In this document: piece after piece, positions 44,270 to 53,443 of the stretch
Layout of the letters: every line of letters begins with the position of its first letter
How positions within the stretch are numbered: the stretch's first letter is position 1
DNA from: Candidula unifasciata
Taxonomy: Eukaryota; Mollusca; Gastropoda; Stylommatophora; Geomitridae
Length of the DNA stretch: 64,000 nt
Direction of reading: 5' to 3'
Assembly: GCA_905116865.2 (NCBI GenBank)
Contig: CAJHNH020000224.1
Span: forward strand, 1,341,720-1,405,719
The notes under the pieces: model-generated
Databases searched by the model: none
What the model was told of the DNA's origin: nothing
What the model saw: only the letters and a program-made list of their open reading frames with translations
Program-made: the position numbers and the translations under genes

Positions 44270-44605
44270 TCTCCAGCCGAACTAGGTCACGTTCCATTGA
44301 TACATTTTTTAGACTCGTCTTCTGTCCGGGGGGTTACGGCTATGTTGTTTCCTTTCTAGCTTGTCTTGCATTTACGTTGTTCTTCCGAGAAAGAAAATGC
44401 CCGTGACATAGGTTACAGCACTGTCTAGGGTGTTGTGGGTTAGACCCAGTAGAAGTGATTGTGTAGTCTTAAAAGCGCTGGCGTGCTTAAATATACAGAA
44501 CGCGATATATAGGACATTGCCGAACACCTCCCTAGCAGTCTGCGAAAATCGGGTGACTGGAAGTCGACCAGTCAAAAGTGAGCTAGTGTGCAACGTGGGG
44601 AGATT
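44270..44605. repeat. R1 dispersed repeat, copy 2
   Basis: Partner of 40728-41075 in the same orientation: AAAATGCCCGTGACATAGG, ACAGCACTGTCTAGGGTG, TCTTAAAAGCGCTGGCGTGC, ACGCGATATATAGGACATTG, GTGAGCTAGTGTGCAACGTG. Confidence 0.6.
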
Positions 44606-45111
44606 ATTGTGGAACTGACCGCCTTGGAACTAAGCGGCCCCCTCCTCATGTGAAGTATATTAAACAATCCCAGGAGGACAACAGTGCTTGCTGAATGTCT
44701 AAACTCCGTTTAGTATAGAATCAGGTGTGTTACAGTAGTTTCATTTGAGATCTTATAAAGACTTCACAATTAAAAAACAGTATCCATTGCTGCCCACCAA
44801 GCAACAGATCTCAAACTGTTCCTCCCGACAACGCTTCACGGCAAAAGTGGATGGTGATGAAAGTGACAAGACGCTGGGGCGGAAATTGATGAAAGTGACA
44901 AGACGTTTGGACATGTTCACCCGTTTTCCCCTTCTTCTTGTGTATGACTGCTTACGCCGTAAAGTGTCACAGAGAGCAGTTAGGTGTGGTTTCCTTGTCT
45001 TTTTCTTTTGCTGGTTGCAATTAGAATGTTTTAATTTTGTAATTATTTATCCCAACCCCAATGTGGTCCAAAATATGGCCAGCATATCCAAGTACAAATG
45101 TCCGTAGGAGT

Positions 45112-45196
<85 letters not shown>

Positions 45197-45518
45197 CTAA
45201 AGTTACAATCGTCAGCTAATGCGATATATGCTGCTGTTTGAGGGTAGACACTATTCTATTTCTGGCTGGGGATTTGTTTCTGATGCACGAACCGCTGCCA
45301 GATCATGCATTCTGTTTCTCTGTTTAGTTTTTATAACTGTTTTATGCTGTTGAACATGATTTTCGTGATTGTACACCCCCCATACCCTTCCCCATCTCCG
45401 AGGTTTTAATTCTACAGGCTGTAGTCCTGAGAAAAAAAAAAAAATGTGCCTGAAACAGTTACATGATCAGGCAACACAGTTTCCTGGTTGAAGAACACTG
45501 CTGTAAACTGGGAACCAG
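44606..45518. other. No gene seen; (TA)n tract
   Basis: (TA)n of about 39 units at 45114-45192. A 120-codon open stretch at 44745-45107 lacks recognisable domains. Confidence 0.45.
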
Positions 45519-45799
45519 CGATAAACTGCTGAACTTTGAACAGAGAAGACACAAACAATATATTGCCTGGCATATTTCGCTGTATCTCCTCAGGTGCATA
45601 CTACAGTAACAATTACATAAATGAAGCAAATTAGTGAATCCTTTATAGCCGAAGAACAATTTATGTAATTCATTTATGTAATTGTTACTGTAGTATGCAC
45701 CTGACGAGATACAGCGACATATGCCAGGCACTAAATTGTGCAATCTGTTGTTGTCTTCTTTGTTCAAATTCACAACGGGGCTTCGATAAACTGCTGAAC
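45519..45799. mobile_element. M1-family palindrome between 16-bp direct repeats
   Basis: CGATAAACTGCTGAAC occurs at 45519-45534 and 45784-45799. Between them are two ~100-base inverted arms: TTTGAACAGAGAAGACACAA...GCATACTACAGTAACAATTA on the left, with its complement ending GTCTTCTTTGTTCAAA on the right. The central ~30 bases are unpaired. The arms carry the M1 core (GCCTGGCATAT, CTGTATCTC, TCAGGTGC). There is no coding. Confidence 0.75.
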
Positions 45800-46124
45800 A
45801 TAAAATTAAATAGTAACATCACAGACAGCGAACACATGCCAGAGTTATTTAGCCACGGCGTCTTAAGCAGCGTGAAAAGACTGATGGCCCGCGTATCACC
45901 AGTGGTCCGCACAATTCTCCAGGCGGTCCGCTAATATGTCTGCGTAATCGTGTTGTTTTTGGACGTCGTATTTGTGTGAAAAGATTTTCTGTCACATCAG
46001 TGTCACATCAGTAATAAAAACTACACATAAATCAAATGCATATATCGCAGAGCTTCGTCTATTAGAAATAATACCCCAGCTGTACGTATGGCAGCAGCAG
46101 CCGCCTTTGCTACTGTCTATATTC
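45800..46124. other. No gene seen
   Basis: Nothing recognised between the palindrome and the S1 copy. Confidence 0.4.
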
Positions 46125-46400
46125 ATATTCTTCTTCGCGTTCACCAGCTGTACACTCTGGCGGAAAGTTCTGGTTGTTCGTCCACACCTGGACTGCAGTC
46201 CTGCTCCAGAACCTGAGTGTTGCTTGTGCATCAGTTTTACAGATCTGATTCACTTGAATGCAGATTATTGGTTCCTTGCCTTTCAGGCAGATGCACTCCG
46301 ACTTCAAAGGAAGCTACCAATTAGTCGACTCTTACGACATGTTTTCTGGTAGGCAGTGGGTCTATTCTTGTTTTCCTCCACAATAGGCCCCGGATCCCAC
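46125..46400 (-). mobile_element. S1 dispersed element, nearly full length, minus strand
   Basis: TTCTTCTTCGCGTTCACCAG, GGCGGAAAGTTCTGGTTGTT, CAGTCCTGCTCCAGAACCTG, TTTACAGATCTGATTC, CAGGCAGATGCACTCCGACT, AGTCGACTCTTACGACATG, TAGGCAGTGGGTCTATTC, CACAATAGGCCCCGGATCCC. Very close to 20968-21265. Confidence 0.8.
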
Positions 46401-47040
46401 ACGGGGATACTGTCTATATTATTTTTCATTGCTATTAGTGGATAGCTTCCATGTGGGCCGTGAAACGCCCCCCCCCCCCAGTTTTGGTGGAGCGCAAGCG
46501 TAAAAATGTTAAAGAACACTGCTCTAAAGAATGTGCAAGTATCTTGTACTATAATGCTGTTAAGATGGCCCTCCTAGCGTAAATAAGTTGAGAACCACTT
46601 ATTTAAAATATATCTTGAGAGACGCTCCGAATCAGCTCCCGTATTTGTTCAGCAGCTTCTGTGTTTGTGAAGAGGGCACAGGCTAGGAGGCGATAGGAAT
46701 ACTTTTGCAGACATTGGCGCCTCCATTGCTGCTGCCGACACAGTTTCGAATAGTTCGGGCGTTAGATTTCTTCCCTCGTTCAAGTCGCAAATGGAATACG
46801 GTAATTGAAAACGCAGAGATACTATTTTTTGTGCATCTGCTGTTGATTCCGTAAGCTAGGGTCATTCAACATCGCCGTGTTCGTGTTTCCATTTTATTTT
46901 TACCGCTGCTGTTTCAGTTTGTCTTTCTGTCTCTTCCTGTTTGTTTGTTTAAATTTTAAAAAAAAATCTTACCTGCCGTGGCAGTACAGAGAGGAGAGAT
47001 GGGATCGCTAGCCTTAGACTACTGGTTAATTTTTGTAAAA
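46401..47040. other. No gene seen
   Basis: A poly(C) run of 10 at ~46471-46480. No exon or repeat copy recognised. Confidence 0.4.
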
Positions 47041-47620
47041 GTCTTCTTCTTCTTCTTCTTCTTCTTCTTCTTCTTCTTCTTCTTCTTCTTCTTCTTCTTC
47101 TTCTTCTTCTTCTTCTTCTTCTTCTTCTTCTTCTTCTTCTTCTTCTTCTTCTTCTTCTTCTTCTTCTTCTTCTTCTTCTTCTTCTTCTTCTTCTTCTTCT
47201 TCATCTTCTTCATCTTCTTCATCTTCTTCATCTTCTTCTTCTTCTTCTTCTTCTTCTTCTTCTTCTTCTTCTTCTTCTTCTTCTTCTTCTTCTTCTTCTT
47301 CTTCTTCTTCTTCTTCTTCTTCTTCTTCTTCTTCTTCTTCTTCTTCTTCATCTTCTTCATCTTCTTCATCTTCTTCTTCTTCATCATCTTCTTCTTCTTC
47401 TTCTTCTTCTTCTTCTTCTTCTTCTTCTTCTTCTTCTTCTTCTTCTTCCTCCTCCTCCTCCTCCTCTTCTCGTTCTGTCTTGTTCCGGAACTTCACTTTA
47501 GCGTTCACATCCGTTGTACTGATCTTCCTTCCTTGTTTGCAGACTGTTGGTTCCTGGCCTTTCAACAGATGGACTTCGAAAGAGAACGCCCTAATTGGTC
47601 GCCTTTTATTACAGGCTGGA
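47041..47620 (-). mobile_element. S1 element with an enormous (GAA)n tail, minus strand
   Basis: Bases 47041-47463 are (CTT)n with a few CAT and CCT variants, over 400 bases in all. Directly to the right, 47464-47620 reads as S1: TTCCGGAACTTCACTTTAGC, CACATCCGTTGTACTGATCT, CAGACTGTTGGTTCCTGGCC, TTTCAACAGATGGACTTCGA, AACGCCCTAATTGGTCGCC. The usual first ~70 bases of S1 next to the tail are missing. Poly-Phe and poly-Glu frames here are artefacts. Confidence 0.7.
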
Positions 47621-48033
47621 GTGGTGAGGTTTAGGGGGGGGGGGGGGCGAGCGAGGAACTTAGAGACGGAAGTGGGGGGGGGGGGGGGGGGTCAGTGTGG
47701 CTATCCTCTCCACCCACCAATGGTGCACCGGGATCGACACGGATAGAACTGTTGTTTGATTTTGTTTTTCATATGTTTTTTGCCTGGCGACTGGTTGGGA
47801 CAATGATGACTCTACAAACTAGCGTGCCGTAGTGGTAAGAACGCGTGCCTAGCCGATAATGATATAGTCCCCATCTGCTACCCTAGTGTTGACCCAAACT
47901 TAGATACACGGGTGCTAGGCAGTTTAGAGAATTATGTAGCAATTAGCTGAGGATAAAAGGCCTTTAGAGATGGAGCTGGACACACACCTCATAGGACGAG
48001 GCCTATCATATGTGAAGACCCATATGTATGTAT

Positions 48034-48035
<2 letters not shown>
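47621..48035. other. Poly(G) runs and a possible SINE head
   Basis: Poly(G) at ~47634-47647 and ~47675-47691. Bases 47820-47890 (GCGTGCCGTAGTGGTAAGAA, ACGCGTGCCT) resemble a tRNA-derived A-box region, without a clear B-box. Confidence 0.4.

Positions 48036-48037
<2 letters not shown>

Positions 48038-48078
<41 letters not shown>
48038..48078. repeat. (AC)n microsatellite
   Basis: About 20 CA units. Confidence 0.95.
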
Positions 48079-48080
<2 letters not shown>

Positions 48081-48245
48081 CGAGCCAACTTAAGTCGAAA
48101 CTCAGATAAGTCGAATTTCTGTTAAGTCGACATAACCAGCGTAGTCCCGGCAATGTTCTCTATTGTGTGTGCTGTCTGGATAAGTAGAAATCCTGATAAG
48201 TGAAAGCATTTTCTTAGGTCCCTGGGACTTCCACTTATCCAGACT

Positions 48246-48250
48246 CGAGA

Positions 48251-48313
<63 letters not shown>

Positions 48314-48314
48314 T
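48246..48314. repeat. (GA)n microsatellite
   Basis: About 34 GA units with a GATA and a GAAA interruption. Confidence 0.95.
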
Positions 48315-48334
48315 GTGTTTTTTTTTAAACTATG

Positions 48335-48505
48335 TTCAAGAACTTGAGTTTTGCGTGGACACATGCTTTACCGTTTATCTGTATGCAGATTGTTGGTTTC
48401 ATGTCTCAAGGAGATGCCCTCCGACTCGGAAGGAAACGCCCCTAATTAGTCACCTGTTGCGACATGCTTGTTAGGGAGCAGTGAGTCTGTTGTCTTTCCC
48501 CCAAA
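48335..48505 (-). mobile_element. S1 dispersed element, partial, minus strand
   Basis: TCAAGAACTTGAGTTTTGCG, TTTACCG-TTTATCTGTATGC, GAGATGCCCTCCGACTCGGA, AATTAGTCACCTGTTGCGAC, TTAGGGAGCAGTGAGTCTGT. The tail-side third is missing. Confidence 0.65.
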
Positions 48506-49234
48506 ACGGGTCACAGGAACCCAGGGGAAAATACGGTAAAGAGAAAGCTGAATGTAGGATGAGGTAGAGGAGGCGGAGGGGGGAAGATGAGGATGAGAAA
48601 AACAAGAACAAGAAAGCGACCAAACAGGGCGTGGGAGACACACAGAAAGAAGCCAGGAGGGAGAGACATATCTGCCGTAAAGACAGACAAGACAAGGTCT
48701 GGGGCTGGAGTGTGAGAATCTGGTGTGTTGCCGTGATAGATTTACCACTCAGCAGGGCCACAAACCGTGGCCTCGATGTGTGATTTGTCGGGCCGATGAG
48801 CGGCAGACGTGTACACGAGACGCCTACCGTTTTTATTGTCGGATATCCAATGTAGGAGGAGAGGAAAGCAGAGAGAAAGAGATGAGTGAGTGAGTATGAA
48901 CACAGGATGGCTGAGCTGTTAGCCTGCCCGTACTGAACAGCAAATGGAATCGGTTCTTCGTTTTCTTTATTACTGTGTTGAAACGTTTGCGCTGTGTGAT
49001 TTAGTGTAGGTATATATCAATAGGTGTCGAAAGCTTTCTTTTTTTCTTCAGCAAATGTTCTTTGAGGTCCTGGTTTCCATTGTCTCCTGATCATTGTCGT
49101 GGCACTTTTCATCCAGAGTCAATTCTGCAGTTATGGCTGGTTGTAATTTTGGGGGGAAGGTGTTTCTTTCCTGAACCATATACCCTGTCAACTATCTTTA
49201 TCTTCTTTCTTTCTTTTCTCTACTCATTGAGTGC
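48506..49234. other. No gene seen
   Basis: Purine-rich near 48540-48700, otherwise unremarkable. Confidence 0.4.
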
Positions 49235-49640
49235 CTCGCGGCCTCAGGGGCAGGAAGGGATCTCTTGAACGGGCCCGTCAGTTCGCTCCGTATAAAGTAT
49301 TTTTTACTGTCTCTGATATTTTTGCGGTCTATGATCTGCGTGGTCGACCTCTGGCTCTGTTATCGTTGCATCTGCATAGCATTGCTCTCTGTGGTATTCT
49401 GTTTGATGCCATTCCTGTTACATGGCCAAACCATTTGATTTGTTGTTTACCTATAAAGTTCACTATTGGTTCTGTGCTGACGACTCTCCTCCTGATATCA
49501 TCGTTCCTGAGTCGATCTTTCCTCCTTACACCTGTCGGGTATATGTACTCTTATATCATCCATCATTGTCCTAATGTGTCATTATATGTCACAGTAGTGC
49601 TCATGGTATATTCCTCCATTCCAATAAGCCGTGTGCTATC
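49235..49640 (-). pseudogene. LINE RT C-terminal remnant, minus strand
   Basis: The minus-strand translation reads KDRLRNDDIRRRVVSTEPIV, NFIGKQQIKWFGHVTGMA, SNRIPQRAML, then ARGRPRRS before a stop. This is the classic segment after the RT palm of an endonuclease/RT LINE, here ~110 residues with one stop. The RT core and endonuclease are not present on either side. Confidence 0.75.
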
Positions 49641-50430
49641 TCTTCGATATGGATGTAATCAATCCAGTTCGGGACCTCTATCCGATCTCAGCAACGTTCG
49701 TTTTAGGGTTTCTGTTTTGACGTCCTCCCTTCCTCATTCTATGTGTGTCCCATTTTAGTGCCTGTTTGCTGGTTCTCTGTTCGTTTCTCTCTCTCAGACA
49801 CACACACGCGCGCGCGCATGCGTGCTCACACACATACAGACACTACATACGTACGTACGTATGCATTAATTCATACATTCGTTCATTCATTCATTCTTTC
49901 ATGCATTCATTAATTTATCCCAGAGGAATGAAGTAGACCTCTGTTCACTGCTTCATCCCTCCATCCTGGAGCATAACCCTGAAATTGGCACAGGCTGAAA
50001 TGTCAGGCGGTCTCTCAGCTAGACATAATCAACGCAGTACTACCATGTTGACACCTGCTGTGACTGATTCCGGTTGATGAATGACTGCAGCCGTTTAGTC
50101 TGGCACTTTTGTAAGTGGAGCCTCGGCTCCACAGCGCGTCTCTAGAACTCAAGGCATTGGGTTTGTACAGCGGTGCCTTGTTGTGAAGTGGTCCAGAGAA
50201 TCAGGTTAAGCTGAATTAGCTACATGTCCAGTTCAGGGCGTGAGTAGACCAACTGCAGTATTTATTGGCTGGTGTGGTTTTACTACACAATTTCAGGTTC
50301 CGTAGTTTGCCACTGCTTCCCGAACAGTACCACACACGTACCATTGTCAGATTTAATACAACGCGGCCTGCTATCAAATCGCCTGCACCTTTCATACTTA
50401 ATACATATATTTATTGCACACTTAATGCAC
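49641..50430. other. No gene; SINE-C-like fragment and short repeats
   Basis: Short ACACAC/CGCGCG (~49797-49835) and CATTCATT (~49870-49915) low-complexity DNA. Bases ~50290-50375 resemble the SINE-C body. Confidence 0.45.
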
Positions 50431-50830
50431 TCTTCATTCACATATTTTATACTTGTACTTCGTGCGCACTTCATATACTTCATACTCACTTCATATACTT
50501 CATACACACTTCATATACTTCATATACTTTATACACACTTCATATACTTCAAACTTAAAAACGTCATACACTATATAATTTATACACGCTTCAAATACTT
50601 TGTACACACTTCATATGCTTTGTACTTACTTCATATACTTCATACAAACTTAAAAACGGCATACACACTTTATATACTTTATACACGCTTCATATACTTC
50701 GTACACACTTCATATGCTTCGTAAACACTTCATATGCTTCATACACGCTTAATATATTTCATACACACTTCAAACTTCTACTTCATACATTTTAAAACAC
50801 TTCATATACACTTTATACCCACTTACACAC
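50431..50830. repeat. Degenerate tandem repeat (CACACTTCATATACTTCATA type)
   Basis: ACACTTCATATACTT and GTACACACTTCATATGCTT segments repeat every 15-30 bases with many substitutions. Confidence 0.8.
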
Positions 50831-51129
50831 AAATTAGCTGTAGCTGACAACACTGATATGTCAGGATTGTGAAACTGGCATCAAACCCAAACCTCAGACG
50901 CTGACGGTCCAGGCCATGACCTCCTGTAGGTCATGGTTACAGCACAGTTATGCTGTCAGATAGTGAGAGCTCCTCCCCCCTCCCTCTCACCACTCAGATA
51001 CACAACCACTTAATTCTTTCATACTGGACATCTGGTCTCCAACACAAAGAACACTTCACAGGAGAGAGGGAGGGGGGTTGGAGAGGGCACCCTCCACTAT
51101 TTTTCTAAGGGGGTGGGGGCCCTCACTTG

Positions 51130-51325
51130 TGCCTTAGCCTAAGGGGGACCCTCAGAGGTGCCTAAGCCTGGTGCCCCCGGGGACCCTCAGAGGTGCCTAA
51201 GCCTGGTGCCCCCGGGGACCCTCAGAGGTGCCTAAGCCTGGTGCCCCCGGAGACCCTCAGAGGTTCAGAGGTGCCTAAGCCTGGTGCCCACGGGGACCCT
51301 CAGAGGTGCCTAAGCCTGGTGCCCC
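51130..51325. repeat. Minisatellite, 35-bp unit, about 5 copies
   Basis: Unit GTGCCTAAGCCTGGTGCCCC-CGGGGACCCTCAGAG. One unit carries a short AGGTTCAG insertion at ~51260. Confidence 0.9.
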
Positions 51326-51684
51326 TGCAGGACAGTACTCCTTTTGGCAGTCATCTGTGATAATTAGCAGGGGATTGAGACATTATGTGGAAGCTGCAGG
51401 TTTGTAGCAGTGTGATGAGAACCCCATGGTGTCTGGACAAAATTAACTCGGGATGTGAAATATATGCCTTCTGATGCTATATACCATTTAAGGGTCGTCA
51501 AGGAGGTCTGGTTCCCTGGTTCTTAGCCTCTCATGCCTGCCATGGTGGCCGATTTTCTCCCATTCTGCATACATGTCCAAACCATCGTAACTGTGACTGA
51601 TCCACTCAGGTTTGTAAGGACTGGGTATCAAGATCTGCCTTCTAACACACCTGTCATTAAAGGTGACTAAAAGATTTTCTGAAC
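51326..51684. other. No gene seen
   Basis: Nothing recognised. Confidence 0.4.
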
Positions 51685-51772
51685 TAGGACATGCTGGCCT
51701 GAAAGTCACCTGTAAACCACACAAGGATGTGCTAACCTTTTTATGGACACTGTTAAGAAGAAGAAGAAGAAA
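51685..51772 (+). repeat. S-G dispersed element, 3' end with GAA tail
   Basis: GGCCTGAAAGTCACCTGTAA-ACCACACAAGGATGTGCTAA, then TAAGAAGAAGAAGAAATAA. Same family as 38262-38380. Confidence 0.6.
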
Positions 51773-52184
51773 TAATCACTGCTGTAGCCAGAGGCTCTTA
51801 CACTGTACAGAGAATGTCCTAGTGTGATCTGTTGAAGGAGACAGTGGCACTTACAGAGGTGACTGTGTGAGGGAAGTGATCTTGTACAGACCAAAGAGAA
51901 TTTAACTCTATATTTCAGGCTTCCATGGTGCCCCAGTGTGCTGGATCCATCTTGTGTGTTTGAGTGGCAGATGCGTCTGCCCTCCCTCACAGTTGCAAAC
52001 ATATCTTCAGAGCACTAAGAAATCTCCTCTTGTCTGCACATAAGAAGAGATTTCAGCTGTGAAGTTGCCACTGATCTCCTGACATTTGACAGAGATCAGT
52101 CGTCTTGGGAGGTGAGATTCTCATTGTTCGTGTGTCTCGATGATGTCTCATTTCCTATTCCACATTTGCCCTTACAGCTAGGCA

Positions 52185-52500
52185 TGAGGGAGCCTAAGTA
52201 AACCTAGGCAGGTCTAGTCATATGGCAGTCAAAGAAGACCTAGGCAAAAGTGGAGCCTAAGCAGACCTAGGCAAGTCTAGTCATATGGTAGCAAAAGCAG
52301 ACCTAGGCAAGTCTAGTCATATGGCAGCAAAAGAAGACCTAGGCAAAAGTGGAGCCTAAGCAGACCTAGGCAAGTCTAGTCACATGGTAGCAAAAGAAGA
52401 CCTAGGCAAAAGTGGAGCCTAAGCAGACCTAGGGATATGGGTGACCTAAGTAGGCCTAGGAGAGTCTTGTCATATCATTGCCTGAATAGACCTAAGCAGA
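52185..52500. repeat. Tandem repeat with CCTAGGCA core
   Basis: AGACCTAGGCAAGTCTAGTC-ATATGGCAGC and AGACCTAGGCAAAAGTGGAG-CCTAAGC blocks alternate in a ~60-100 bp higher-order pattern, 3-5 copies. Confidence 0.85.
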
Positions 52501-52899
52501 TGGTAAGCTTTATTTAGTAAACCTGGTTTTATGGTTTGCCTAAAGGGGAGGGGGGGGGGGTATGTAGATATAGTATGTAGATGGTATGTAGATGGTGTCT
52601 TCTTCATGACCTTATTCATTTTGGTCCTTTCCTTTTCCAGGTTCTCATTTTGTAGTGTTCTCTTTTTCATGGCAGTCTTAATTTTATGTGTCATACATGA
52701 CCTGTGAGACTGTCTGTTTAATGCCCTTCACAGTGTTAAAAAAATATCACATACACGCATATGCGCACACATATATGTGAACACACACAACAGGCGTGGA
52801 CGCGCGTACAACGCGCACACTCGCACGTGAGCTCATGCACACACACATACCAATTTAACATACAAAACATTTCAGTCCAGAAATTCAATATGTCATGGC

Positions 52900-53150
52900 G
52901 ATCATGTAGCAGGTCCTTTGCAGAAACTCCATCTCTTGCCAGCTCTCCCACCTTCTGCACTTCCTACCCGAGGTGCCACTTACATCCTGTGCCCGTCTTC
53001 ATGCTCGTCAGCCCCTGCCTCTCCTTCCTGGTACCATTCCTTCTGCTATTATTTTTTCTAATCTGCCGTGGTGCTTGATATTTCACCTTCCGAGAGGTCC
53101 AAATCTTTTCAGACGTCAGTGTTTCTTTCCTTCTTGGTTCATGGTGTTCT
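52900..53150 (-). repeat. Dispersed repeat, likely LINE C-terminal piece, minus strand
   Basis: Partner of 29990-30120. On the minus strand bases ~52960 down to 52895 read KVGELARDGVSAKDLLHDRH. Its right edge lies ~200 bases upstream of the first tetraspanin coding exon. Confidence 0.5.
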
Positions 53151-53359
53151 GAGAATCTTTCTTCAGCAAAAAACCTCTATTTTCTTTCTTAATGACTGCA
53201 AGATAGTCCACGACTCACATCCATATATTGCTACACACATACACATGTGCGCACACATACGTCAGCAAACAACACATGCACACATGCACTCACTTATATG
53301 CATGTATATCGTATTTTATTTGTATGGAAATTTCAAATGACTTTCGTCATCTCCCCAGA

Positions 53360-53443
53360 ATGCTCAATCGCAGAGATGATAATGGGTGCTGCAGTCGGAC
53401 TTTCCTCAAGTCAATTATGGTTGCATTCAACAGTTTCTTCTGG
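53360..53443 (+). CDS. Tetraspanin coding exon 1 (start Met, TM1 first half)
   Basis: Encodes MLNRRDDNGCCSRTFLKS, then IMVAFNSFFW, 28 codons. The xLKxxMxxFNxxFW pattern is the standard tetraspanin N-terminus and continues smoothly into LSGLAF of exon 2. A CTCCCCAG acceptor-like site ends at 53358, two bases before the ATG, so this exon may begin there after a 5' UTR exon upstream. The donor GTAATA at 53444 is weak at position +5. The assignment rests on protein pattern and phase, not on transcript data. Confidence 0.7.

Noticed and set aside
46978..47634. 218-codon poly-Phe and 179-codon poly-Glu frames
   Set aside because: Direct translations of the (CTT)n tract.
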